Shown piece after piece: positions 1-6,849 of a stretch of 39,706 nt of DNA. Position numbers and translations under genes: made by a program. Under the pieces are notes generated by a model. The model ran no database searches, had not been told where the DNA came from, and saw only the letters and a program-made list of their open reading frames with translations. Position 1 is the stretch's first letter. Each line of letters begins with the position of its first letter. This DNA comes from Terriglobales bacterium (GTDB taxonomy: Bacteria; Acidobacteriota; Terriglobia; Terriglobales; Acidobacteriaceae): contig DATIBR010000006.1 in NCBI GenBank assembly GCA_035457425.1, positions 1-39,706 of the forward strand, written 5' to 3'.

Positions 1-158
1 CTGAATGCATATAAGCGGGAAACACTCCCCAAGATGAGATCTCCCAACCCGTAAGGGTCAAGAAGGGCACAGGAAGACCACCTGTTTAATAGGCTGGAAG
101 TGGAAGCGCCGTAAGGCGTGCAGCTTACCAGTACTAATCGCTCGTTCGGCTTGACCAT
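1..158 (+). rRNA. rrl: 23S ribosomal RNA, 3' end (partial)
   Basis: The first 158 bases match the conserved end of bacterial 23S rRNA: the helix region with GCGGGAAAC and GATGAGATCTCCC, and the terminal block ending in GTACTAATCG followed by CGGCTTGACC. The 5' part lies before the window. The mature 3' end is estimated at about 158 by comparison with the usual GGCTTAACC-type end and could be off by a few bases. A 5S gene follows about 210 nt later on the same strand, as expected of an rRNA operon. Confidence 0.93.
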
Positions 159-371
159 AAAATTTACTTGGCGCACGTAGAAGCGGCTTTTGGCTATGAG
201 CTTTTGGCTCTTGGCTAAGAACCGCACCTGATCTGTTCAGTTGTGAGGCACCGTCCTCACCGTTCTTTACAAGTTGCAAGACAAGTTTGCAGCGTAAGCC
301 GCTTGGAAGTGATGAACGACGAGATGGCGGGTCGCGAGCGAGAGTTCGACGGCCAACAAGCTGCATCGATT
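159..371 (+). other. 23S-5S internal transcribed spacer
   Basis: This 213-nt spacer joins 23S and 5S rRNA. It holds no tRNA that I can fold. Near 184-222 there is an imprecise repetition of the short word CTTTTGGCT / CTCTTGGCT, a simple-sequence block of the sort that expands by slippage. Short complementary stretches around 23S and 5S may form processing stems, but I could not establish them by eye. Confidence 0.6.
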
Positions 372-490
<119 letters not shown>

Positions 491-494
491 TAAT

Positions 495-533
495 AAAGGC
501 TCTCAGGAGAAATCCTGGGAGCCTTTTCCTTTT
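495..533 (+). terminator. Intrinsic terminator of the rRNA operon
   Basis: An 11-bp perfect stem (GGCTCTCAGGA at 498-508 with TCCTGGGAGCC at 513-523), a 4-nt loop, and a following T-rich run TTTTCCTTTT. An A-run precedes the stem. It lies just after 5S, so it ends the rRNA transcript. Confidence 0.9.
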
Positions 534-604
534 GCGCGCAAGAATTCTACATCCGCGCGTTCCCTTCACGGTGTCACTGTCGTTTAACAGGCAGGAGGTG
601 TCCT

Positions 605-1396
605 GTGAGGGTCGCCCGGCGTGCCGTCTCTGTGTTGTTAGTGCTGTTCGCCCTGGCTGAGATTTCCGGCGCAATCACCACGTTCGAAGTCGAAGTCACG
701 TGTCCCATCTGCGGAACCAAGAACAAGTTCTACGATTACGCAAGCTGGGGAAGTTACGTCTACCAGTACCCGTCGAAGTATCAGCTTGTGTTCTGGCCTT
801 CCACCGATCCGACGAGTTGGTACATCTGCCAGCACTGTCACCTGTCATTAGCGATGTGGGACTTCAAGGAGTTCCCCAAGGAAAAGGTCGCCGTAGTAAA
901 GGCCGCACTGCAGGGCGTGAAGGTTGAGAAGAAATATAAGGAGTACGGCGAAGTCCCGATGTCCGTACGGCTGGAGATCGCGGAGAAGGTATACCGGCTC
1001 CTCGACAAGGACGACGGGTTCTGGGCGCACTTCTATCGCGTGGCCGGATATCACCTGGCGTACGAAGGCAAGGCGACCGAAGCCGCTGAGGCACGCAAGC
1101 ATGCGCTGGAGTACATCCAGAGGGTCCTCGACAAGAACGCCGAACCTGGGCATCGCAAGGAGCTGCTTCTGGCCAGTGCAGCGATGAAGCACTTTCTCGG
1201 CGACGATCTGGGTTGTGATGAGGATCTCGAAACTGCCGCCGCGCTGACGTACGGCGACAGCAAGATCGAGGCGGCTAAGACCAAGGGGTACGACGCCTAT
1301 TTGTCCCAACTGATTGCCGATTACCGAACGAAACTAAAGGTGAAAGCCGTGCCCGCGGACCTACCCACGGACACGAATAGGAAAGACGACGATTAG
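605..1396 (+). CDS. Secreted zinc-ribbon protein, DUF2225-like
   Basis: A 263-residue protein of unknown function. The GTG start is chosen because AGGAGG (593-598) lies 6 nt before it. Residues 1-23 look like a Sec signal peptide (two arginines, then a Val/Leu-rich core ending near SGA). The following domain has two CxxC pairs, CPIC at 33-36 and CQHC at 75-78, that could hold one zinc. Residues 100-245 are helical and TPR-like. This order (CxxC pairs, then helices) resembles DUF2225 proteins, but I am not certain of membership. It is the first gene after the rRNA operon. Its codon use (TTA, GTA, AAA and other A/T-ending codons) looks less GC-rich than that of neighbouring genes, which could hint at separate ancestry. 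Confidence 0.8.
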   Translation: MRVARRAVSVLLVLFALAEISGAITTFEVEVTCPICGTKNKFYDYASWGSYVYQYPSKYQLVFWPSTDPTSWYICQHCHLSLAMWDFKEFPKEKVAVVKAALQGVKVEKKYKEYGEVPMSVRLEIAEKVYRLLDKDDGFWAHFYRVAGYHLAYEGKATEAAEARKHALEYIQRVLDKNAEPGHRKELLLASAAMKHFLGDDLGCDEDLETAAALTYGDSKIEAAKTKGYDAYLSQLIADYRTKLKVKAVPADLPTDTNRKDDD

Positions 1397-1429
1397 CTCG
1401 GCCCGCAGTTGGGTTGTCGGCGCCGAGGC

Positions 1430-1837
1430 CTACGCTTTCGCGGGCGCCTTGTTGATCGCCGCCGCCACCAGGCCGCAGGCCAGCGCGTTGACCGTGTCGC
1501 CCGCCAGGCCCTTCAGGATCAGCGGCAGCGGGAACGGCATGGTCGCGTAGTCGCCCAGGTACGCCGGGACGATCCAGACGCACGCCATCGCCAGGCCAAA
1601 GCGCAGTCCCTGGCCGACCCAGTCCTTCGCCTCCACGCCCTTGGAGTAGAGCCACGCGAAGCCCAACGCCCAGATGGCGTAGCCGAGCGACATGATGCCC
1701 ATCTTCATCTCGGCGTCGGGGCGCAGCAGGTTCGAGACCGCCTTGTAGTCCTCGGCGAGCAGCACGCCGTGGACGAGGAACGCGAACAGGAACCCGGTGA
1801 CGAACACGGCGACCGCGGTGATGAGCATGCGCTTCAT
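1430..1837 (-). CDS. Small integral membrane protein, unknown function
   Basis: A 135-residue protein. The start at 1837 is chosen over upstream in-frame starts because a purine-rich GAGGAGAG lies just before it and the sequence from there is a typical membrane protein, while the longer reading frame upstream is antisense to the flavin-reductase gene. About four hydrophobic segments can be seen: residues 4-25, 48-65, 78-95 and 107-128. I recognise no named family and no catalytic motif. It converges with the secreted zinc-ribbon gene and is divergent from the flavin-reductase-like gene, with about 100 nt for two promoters. Confidence 0.75.
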   Translation of the reverse strand: MKRMLITAVAVFVTGFLFAFLVHGVLLAEDYKAVSNLLRPDAEMKMGIMSLGYAIWALGFAWLYSKGVEAKDWVGQGLRFGLAMACVWIVPAYLGDYATMPFPLPLILKGLAGDTVNALACGLVAAAINKAPAKA

Positions 1838-1936
1838 GGGTCTCTCCTCAGTGAAGTTTGCGCGCCAGCTTAGCACCGAACATCGACCGCAAGAAGCGGA
1901 TGGTGGGCTTCCCGCCGTCGTTGCTACCGTCGTGCC

Positions 1937-2623
1937 ATGCACAAGACGATCGAACCGACCATCCTGTACTTCGGCACGCCGGTGGCGCTCATCTCGACGC
2001 TCAACGAAGACGCCTCGCCGAACCTCGCGCCCATGTCCTCCTGCTGGTGGCTGGGGTGGAGCGCGATGCTTGGCCTGGGCTCCATGGGCAAGACGAACGA
2101 GAACCTCCTCCGGACGCGCGAGTGCGTGATCAACCTGCCGAGCGCGGAGCAAGTCACGCACGTCGACCGCCTGGCGCTGACCACCGGCCGCAATCCGGTA
2201 CCGGAGAAGAAGCAGAGCTGGGGCTATCGCTACGAGCCGCAGAAGTTCGACTGCGCCGGGCTGACGCCGGTGCCGTCGGTGGTGGTCGGCCCGCCGCGCA
2301 TCGCCGAGTGCCCGGTGCAGATGGAGGCCATCGTCCACGACGTGCGGCCGTTCGGGCTGAACGTCTCGGCGAACGCCTTCGAGGTCCACATCCTGAAGCT
2401 GCACGTGGAAGAGTCGCTGCTGGAAGATCCGCAGGCGGCGCGGCCGCACATCGACCCGGCGCGCTGGCGGCCGCTGCTCATGAGCTTCTGCCGCTTCTTC
2501 GGACTGGGCGGCGAGGTGCATCCGTCGCGCCTGGCGGAATCGGACTTCATGAAGTTCGTGCGCGGCGGGACCGGGCAGCAGCCCGCCGTCGCCCCGCCGC
2601 GCTGCGCGCCGGCCAACGACTGA
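1937..2623 (+). CDS. Flavin reductase-like (FMN-binding split-barrel) protein
   Basis: A 228-residue protein whose first 170 residues fit the flavin reductase-like domain (PF01613): an N-terminal strand LYFGTPVALIST, then NLAPMSSCWWLGW, then KTNENLLRTRECVINLPS, the region that packs on FMN in this fold. Members bind FMN and either reduce it with NAD(P)H or act in other FMN-dependent reactions; the substrate cannot be told here. There is no clear Shine-Dalgarno site; a TACCGT hexamer (1925-1930) ends 6 nt before the ATG, so the mRNA may be leaderless. The stop codon lies just 5' of the Ada box of the next gene. Confidence 0.85.
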   Translation: MHKTIEPTILYFGTPVALISTLNEDASPNLAPMSSCWWLGWSAMLGLGSMGKTNENLLRTRECVINLPSAEQVTHVDRLALTTGRNPVPEKKQSWGYRYEPQKFDCAGLTPVPSVVVGPPRIAECPVQMEAIVHDVRPFGLNVSANAFEVHILKLHVEESLLEDPQAARPHIDPARWRPLLMSFCRFFGLGGEVHPSRLAESDFMKFVRGGTGQQPAVAPPRCAPAND

Positions 2624-2626
2624 ATG

Positions 2627-2639
2627 AATTCCAGCGCAA
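2627..2639 (+). promoter_or_regulatory. Candidate Ada box upstream of ada
   Basis: The 13 bases fit AAT-N6-GCAA exactly (AAT at 2627-2629, GCAA at 2636-2639). They match the E. coli ada box, as I remember it, at 11 of 13 positions including the AGCGCAA half. The site is 45 nt before the ada start. A weak -10-like TACCGT lies at 2667-2672. In E. coli, Ada methylated on its N-terminal Cys binds this element and activates its own gene. Confidence 0.6.
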
Positions 2640-2684
2640 GAACCGGATGGTTCCGGAATCCAGCTTTACCGTAGCCTCAGCAAC

Positions 2685-3791
2685 ATGAATACTCTCACTG
2701 AGATCGTCGAGACCGACACTGTCATGGCCCTGCGTCCCGTAGACCCAACGAACGATCCCGCGTGGCAAGCGGTGATCACGCAGGACCGCGCCTGGGACGG
2801 GCGTCTCTACTACGGGGTGCGCTCCACCGGCATCTACTGCCGGCCGAGCTGCCCGTCGCGGCGCCCGCGGCGCGACCAGGTGGAATTCTTCTTCGACACG
2901 CCCAGCGCCGAGCAGGCCGGCTTCCGCGCCTGCAGGCGCTGCCATCCCAACCAGCCCGGGCGCGAGGACGCGCAGCTGGCGGCGGTGAAGAAGGCGTGCG
3001 AGCACATCCGCGAGAACCTCGACGCCACGCTCTCGCTCGAAGAGCTGGGCGCGCACGCCGGCATGAGCCCGTTCCACCTGCAGCGCGTCTTCAAGAAGGC
3101 CACCGGCCTGACGCCCAAGCAGTACATCGCGGGCTGCCGCCTCGCGGCCTTCAAGCAGGAGCTGCGGCTCAACCGGCGCAACGTGACCGAGGCGACCTAC
3201 GAGGCGGGCTACAGCTCGGGCTCGCGCATCTACGAGCGCGCCAACGAAGAGATGGGCATGACGCCGGCGAGCTATCGCAAGGGCGCGCCGGGAGTCGCCA
3301 TCGAATGGGCCATCGCCGATTCGTCGCTCGGGAAGTTGCTCGTGGCGCGCACCGCGCGCGGCATCTGCTCGGTGCAGCTCGCCGACTCCGAACGCGAGCT
3401 CGAGAAGGCGCTCAAGCAGGAGTTCCCCAAGGCCGACCTGAGACGCGCGGCCGGGAAAGCAGCGTGGCTCGAGGCCGTGCTGGCGAAGGTGGAAGGCAAG
3501 CCCGCGGAGGCCGCGCTGCCGGTCGACATCCGCATGACGGCGTTCCAGCGCCGCGTGTACCACGCGCTGCTGCAGATCCCGGCGGGCGAGACGCGCAGCT
3601 ACCAGCAGGTGGCGAAGGCCATCGGCGCGCCGGCCGCGACGCGCGCGGTGGCGCGCGCCTGCGCGACCAACCCCGTGGCGGTCGTCATCCCGTGCCATCG
3701 CGTGGTGCGCGGCACCGGCGAGCTCTCCGGATACCGCTGGGGCGCGGGCCGCAAACGCGCGCTGCTCGAGCGCGAAGCCGGCCAGCGGTAA
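2685..3791 (+). CDS. ada: Ada: methyl-sensing regulator and methylated-DNA-cysteine methyltransferase
   Basis: A 368-residue full-length Ada. Domains in order: N-terminal zinc domain with C52, C56, C83 and C86, at the same spacing as C38, C42, C69 and C72 of E. coli Ada, where C38 takes the methyl from DNA phosphotriesters; an AraC-type HTH at about 95-200 (SLEELGAHAGMSPFHLQRVFKK); and an MGMT domain at about 205-365 with PCHRVV, C337 being the acceptor for O6-methylguanine. The protein is 14 residues longer at the N terminus than E. coli Ada; an ATG at 2724 would remove 13 of these and neither start has a strong ribosome site. An Ada box lies upstream, so self-activation is likely. No alkB or alkA gene follows. 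Confidence 0.96.
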   Translation: MNTLTEIVETDTVMALRPVDPTNDPAWQAVITQDRAWDGRLYYGVRSTGIYCRPSCPSRRPRRDQVEFFFDTPSAEQAGFRACRRCHPNQPGREDAQLAAVKKACEHIRENLDATLSLEELGAHAGMSPFHLQRVFKKATGLTPKQYIAGCRLAAFKQELRLNRRNVTEATYEAGYSSGSRIYERANEEMGMTPASYRKGAPGVAIEWAIADSSLGKLLVARTARGICSVQLADSERELEKALKQEFPKADLRRAAGKAAWLEAVLAKVEGKPAEAALPVDIRMTAFQRRVYHALLQIPAGETRSYQQVAKAIGAPAATRAVARACATNPVAVVIPCHRVVRGTGELSGYRWGAGRKRALLEREAGQR

Positions 3792-3807
3792 GTCAAAGTC
3801 AAACCCG

Positions 3808-3888
3808 GACAGGAGGACGCTGAGGACACGGAGGTTCGCAGAGGTATTTCATTTCTTAGTTCCTCTGCGTCCCCTGCGTCCTCCTGTC
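3808..3888. repeat. Long inverted repeat of the dispersed purine-rich 'GGACRCNGAGG' type
   Basis: GACAGGAGGACGC (3808-3820) is perfectly complementary to GCGTCCTCCTGTC (3876-3888), and inside it CGCAGAGG (3837-3844) pairs with CCTCTGCG (3862-3869). The whole can fold as an 81-nt hairpin between ada and the YdeI-like gene. The wording (GAGGACACGGAGG, CCTCTGCGTCC) is a low-complexity type seen between genes in many GC-rich soil bacteria. It may also act as a terminator for ada. Confidence 0.7.
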
Positions 3889-3900
3889 TTCATTTAGTCT

Positions 3901-4593
3901 TTGAGCGTGAAGCAGCCGCGCGCCGTCGCGAAGACCTTCCAAGCCACGCTCGAGCGCATGCCCGGGAAGCTGGGCTGGGTCATTGTGCGCATCCCGCTCG
4001 ACGTGCCGAAGGTCTGGGGCGTGCGCGGGCACTTTCGCGTGCGGGGCGAGGTCAACGGCCATTCCTTCCGCGGCGCCTTCTTCCCGACCCGCCACGGCTA
4101 CCACTTCCTGCTGGTCAACAAGGCGCTGCAGAAGTCGGCACACATCGGCGCAGGGACCACCGCCAGGTTCCGCGTTGAGCCGGATCGCGACGAGCGCAAG
4201 GTCAAGATGCCGGCGGAGTGGGCGCGCGTGCTGAAGCATTCGCGCGCCATCGCGAAGTTCTATTCCGAGCTCAACCCGTCCGCGCGCGCCGAGATCGCGC
4301 GCTTCGTCGGCATGCGAAAGAACCCCGCCGCGCGCAAGCGCCAAGCCGAGTGCTGGGCGGAGCTGCTGCTCGAGACGATCGAGGCCGAACGCGAGCTGCC
4401 GCCGCTCATCCGGCGCGCCTTCGACGCCAACCCGCGAGCGTGGCGCGGCTGGCATGGGATGACGCCGAAGCAGCGGCGGCGCGAACTCATGGCGGTCGCC
4501 TACTACCGCACGCCCGGCGCGCGGCAGAAACGCATCGAAAAGCTCGTGGGCTGGGCGCTCCAGCGGGCGGAGAAGCACGATGCCTCACCGTGA
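3901..4593 (+). CDS. YdeI/OmpD-associated family protein with DUF1905 domain
   Basis: A 230-residue protein with two parts. Residues about 8-95 fit DUF1905 (FQATLERMPGKLGWVIVRIP, a small beta-barrel), and residues about 150-222 fit the YdeI/OmpD-associated family (NPAARKRQAECW and YRTPGARQKRIEKLVGWAL). The combination is common in soil bacteria and its biochemical role is unknown. The TTG start follows from the frame and from the start of the conserved domain; a GTG two codons later is an alternative. It overlaps the next gene by 14 nt, so the two are probably translated from one mRNA. Confidence 0.85.
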   Translation: MSVKQPRAVAKTFQATLERMPGKLGWVIVRIPLDVPKVWGVRGHFRVRGEVNGHSFRGAFFPTRHGYHFLLVNKALQKSAHIGAGTTARFRVEPDRDERKVKMPAEWARVLKHSRAIAKFYSELNPSARAEIARFVGMRKNPAARKRQAECWAELLLETIEAERELPPLIRRAFDANPRAWRGWHGMTPKQRRRELMAVAYYRTPGARQKRIEKLVGWALQRAEKHDASP

Positions 4594-4945
4594 GCCCTCG
4601 CGCCCCTGGGCGGTCCTGCACGCGCGCTGCCCCGTCTGCCGGCTCGGACACATCTTCGCGCGCTGGCGCTTCCCCGGCCTGGGCGTGCTGCGCGAAGAGT
4701 GCGAGGTCTGCGGCACGCGCTACGCCCGTGAGCACGGCTACTACCTGGGCGCGATGTACGTGAGCTCGCTCATCGTGCTGGCGCTCATCCCGCTCTTCCT
4801 CCTGCTGCTGTGGGGGATCACTCCGTGGAGCTGGGACGCGATGCTGCTGGGCGCGATCGCCCTGGTCGCCCTCGGCTCGCCCTTCATCACGTCCGTGTCG
4901 CGCGTGCTGTGGCTGCACTTCGACCGCTACTTCGATCCCGACTGA
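4580..4945 (+). CDS. DUF983 family membrane protein
   Basis: A 121-residue protein. Its N-terminal third carries two CxxC pairs (CPVC at 17-20, CEVC at 41-44), a zinc-ribbon-like head, followed by GYYLGAMYV and two membrane segments at about 58-78 and 86-105. This arrangement is characteristic of DUF983. The role is unknown. It overlaps the YdeI-like gene upstream by 14 nt and is followed 37 nt later by the Mpo1-like gene. Confidence 0.88.
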   Translation: MPHREPSRPWAVLHARCPVCRLGHIFARWRFPGLGVLREECEVCGTRYAREHGYYLGAMYVSSLIVLALIPLFLLLLWGITPWSWDAMLLGAIALVALGSPFITSVSRVLWLHFDRYFDPD

Positions 4946-4968
4946 CTTTCGCGCACGGCGCCGCGCGG

Positions 4969-4974
4969 TACAAT
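4969..4974 (+). promoter_or_regulatory. -10-like element, TACAAT, 8 nt before the Mpo1-like start
   Basis: TACAAT matches the sigma-70 -10 consensus at 5 of 6 positions. It lies 8 nt before the ATG at 4983, and no Shine-Dalgarno site is present. A transcript starting 6-8 nt downstream would begin at or next to the start codon. No good -35 is visible. Confidence 0.5.
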
Positions 4975-4982
4975 GCTCGGCC

Positions 4983-5285
4983 ATGAGCCACGACCATGCG
5001 CACCGCGACTGGGTCGGTGAGTACGCCGAGTCGCACCAGCATCCCGTCAACCGCATCTGCCACACCTTCGGCATCCCGATGATCGCGGTCTCGCTCCTCC
5101 TGGCGGTGGGAGCGTTCTACGTAGGCCCGCTGTGGATCTACGCGCTCGCGCTGTTTGTCGTGGGCTGGATCCTGCAGTTCGTCGGCCACTGGTTCGAGGG
5201 CAAGCCGCCGGAGTTCTTCCGCGACCCGCGCTTCCTGTTCGTCGGGCTCAGGTGGTGGCTCGCGAAGATGCGCGGGAAGGCGTAG
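4983..5285 (+). CDS. Mpo1-like (DUF962) membrane protein
   Basis: A 100-residue protein of the DUF962 / YGL010w family. The conserved histidines are visible: H20 and H27 in SHQHPVNRICHTFGIP, H69 with E72 in GHWFEGKPP. In yeast Mpo1, iron-bound histidines of this type catalyse alpha-oxidation of 2-hydroxy fatty acids; whether this bacterial protein does the same is inference. Two hydrophobic segments (about 30-48 and 50-69) place it in the membrane. The start is fixed by family length. It has no Shine-Dalgarno site and may be translated from a leaderless mRNA. Confidence 0.88.
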   Translation: MSHDHAHRDWVGEYAESHQHPVNRICHTFGIPMIAVSLLLAVGAFYVGPLWIYALALFVVGWILQFVGHWFEGKPPEFFRDPRFLFVGLRWWLAKMRGKA

Positions 5286-5290
5286 AGCGA

Positions 5291-5320
5291 ACCACAAAGG
5301 ACACGAAGGTTTCACCAAGG
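5291..5320. repeat. Dispersed repeat of the ACCACAAAGGACACGAAGG type
   Basis: A short low-complexity block (ACCACAAAGGACACGAAGG, then TTTCACCAAGG) between two convergent genes. It is related in wording to the purine-rich arm of the 3808-3888 inverted repeat. A 7-bp hairpin (AAGGACC at 5317-5323 with GGTCCTT at 5332-5338) follows it and could weakly end transcription from either side. Confidence 0.5.
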
Positions 5321-5340
5321 ACCCCACGCGAGGTCCTTCG

Positions 5341-6000
5341 TCATTTGAAGAAGCTGATCCCCGTGTAAAGCATGGCGGAGTCGATGCCGGGATTGTCGGG
5401 CACGCGGTAGTTGTTGGAGATGTGGTTCAGCTTCCATCCGATGGTGAAGGCGCGGCCGTGGCGCTCGAAGAAGCGCAGGCCGAAGCCGGCTTCGAACATG
5501 TAGTTGCGCTTGGTGGCGTCGGAGTACGGCGCCGGCCGCGTGAAGATGACCATGCCGCCCGAGGCGTTGACGAACGGCTGCAGCCGCCGCCGCGGCATCA
5601 GGTCGAAGCGCACGCCGAAGGGCGACAGTCCGGCGCCGTAGATCCACTCGCGCCCGCCGATGTTGGCGCCTTTGATGTTGCGCGGCTGCGAGACGAGCAC
5701 GACCGGGTCGAGATCGATCGTCCACGTCATGGCCAGCGGTTTCGTCTGGAAGAGGCGGCGGCCGTAGCGCAGGCCGACCATCGAGACCCGGCGGTCGTTC
5801 GAGAGCGCGATGACGTGCGGTGAGTTCGTCGTTCCCGCCGCCCAGAGCGCGAACTCGTTCGGCCCGTGCAGCGCCGGGTTCATCCGCTCCGCCTTCACCA
5901 CCGGCGCCGGCTTCACGGGCACGATCGGCTCCGCCGATTCGCCCGCGAAGGCCGCGGCCGATAGCCCCATCAGGGCCACGAAAACAAGCAGCTTGCGCAT
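5341..6000 (-). CDS. PagL-like acyloxyacyl hydrolase (lipid A 3-O-deacylase family) outer-membrane protein
   Basis: A 219-residue protein. The ATG at 6000 is preferred to a TTG five codons earlier because it opens directly into a signal peptide (residues 1-19, cleavage after AFA). The rest alternates beta strands, as in an eight-stranded outer-membrane barrel, and ends in the barrel-type TGISFFK with a terminal aromatic pair. Near the C terminus is H193-x-S195-N with NPG and D207 12 residues after the serine. In Pseudomonas PagL the triad is H126, S128, E140, with identical spacing; here Asp replaces Glu. I infer lipid A deacylation or a related esterase activity in the outer membrane. It is a lone gene. 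Confidence 0.7.
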   Translation of the reverse strand: MRKLLVFVALMGLSAAAFAGESAEPIVPVKPAPVVKAERMNPALHGPNEFALWAAGTTNSPHVIALSNDRRVSMVGLRYGRRLFQTKPLAMTWTIDLDPVVLVSQPRNIKGANIGGREWIYGAGLSPFGVRFDLMPRRRLQPFVNASGGMVIFTRPAPYSDATKRNYMFEAGFGLRFFERHGRAFTIGWKLNHISNNYRVPDNPGIDSAMLYTGISFFK

Positions 6001-6079
6001 CGAGGTATCCCGCAAGCATAGGCAGGCGGCCGGAGCCGGGATATCGGGGATTCTGCGTAGGCCCGCTTGGGCCCATGCC

Positions 6080-6799
6080 CTAAGTGGCCGGGAAAGAGGC
6101 TTGAGAGAGGCCGCGAAGGGCGGCGACCAGCGGTGCGAGCTCCTTCGCGTCCTGGAAGAGCCGTATCCCCGCGATCCCGGCTGCGCCCGCCCGGAGGCAC
6201 TCGGCCGCGTTCTGGAGCGTGATGCCGCCCAGCGCCAGCACCGGCATCGCCGCCGGGTGCGCGCCCTCGGTGCGCGCGACCGCGCCCAGCCCGCGGCAGG
6301 CTGCGCGCAGCCGCTCGAGGCCGCCGGCGACCGCGCCTTGCTTCTCGAACACCGGGCCGAAGACCGCGAAGTCGGCGCCGTGGGCAGCGGCGGCGGCGAC
6401 CTCCTCGGCGGCGTGGCATGAGGCGGCGACGAGAAAGTCGCGAGTTGCGAATTGCGGGTTGTGAGTGGCCGTTGCGACCAGCGCGCGCACCTCGCTCGCC
6501 CGCACGTCGCCCGCGGGCAGGTGGACGCCGCCGGCGCCGGCCGCGAGCGCGACGTCGGTACGCGAGTTGATGAGGAGGCGAGTCTTCCGACTTCGGTCTT
6601 CAGACTTCAGCCCAGCCAGGAGCGCCACCGCCTCGGCCGCCAGCTCCTCCAGTTCGCGGACCGGGAGCTCCTTTTCCCGCAGCTGGATGTAGTCGACGCC
6701 GGCGCGCGCGGCCTCGGCGATCTTCGCGAGCAGGACGCGGCGCTGCTCGGCCGGCGAACCGGGAAGCTGGCGGCGGTCGGTGATGTAGTAAAGGAGCAC
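6080..6799 (-). CDS. thiE: Thiamine phosphate synthase
   Basis: A 239-residue TIM-barrel protein. It joins the thiazole phosphate and hydroxymethylpyrimidine diphosphate to make thiamine phosphate. Visible ThiE motifs are YYITDR at the start, YIQLREKE (37-44), LLINSRTDVALAAGAGGVHLP, the FAVFGPVFEK loop, and ALGGITLQN near the C terminus. Start is GTG at 6799; no Shine-Dalgarno site is seen. It stands alone, with no other thi gene in the window and no thiamine riboswitch visible upstream, where only 50 nt separate it from the divergent cupin gene. A central low-complexity stretch (residues 65-73, 108-118) makes it slightly longer than typical. Confidence 0.93.
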   Translation of the reverse strand: MLLYYITDRRQLPGSPAEQRRVLLAKIAEAARAGVDYIQLREKELPVRELEELAAEAVALLAGLKSEDRSRKTRLLINSRTDVALAAGAGGVHLPAGDVRASEVRALVATATHNPQFATRDFLVAASCHAAEEVAAAAAHGADFAVFGPVFEKQGAVAGGLERLRAACRGLGAVARTEGAHPAAMPVLALGGITLQNAAECLRAGAAGIAGIRLFQDAKELAPLVAALRGLSQASFPAT

Positions 6800-6813
6800 G
6801 CGCGTCCCGATTC

Positions 6814-6841
6814 TATAATCTGCCGCGGCTTGGGTTAGAAT
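6814..6841 (+). promoter_or_regulatory. -10-like elements before the double-cupin gene
   Basis: A perfect TATAAT lies at 6814-6819, and TAGAAT (5 of 6 matches) at 6836-6841, 8 nt before the ATG at 6850. Neither has a convincing -35. The second would give a leaderless message. Read on the other strand the first also offers a TATAGA close to the thiE start, so the same AT-rich patch may serve both divergent genes. Confidence 0.45.
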
Positions 6842-6849
6842 CCCCGCCT

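Noticed and set aside
159-371. tRNA gene in the 23S-5S spacer
   Set aside because: No cloverleaf or GGTTCGAATC-type T-arm could be found.
6800-6849. Thiamine (TPP) riboswitch before thiE
   Set aside because: Only 50 nt separate thiE from the divergent cupin gene and the conserved CTGAGA core is absent.
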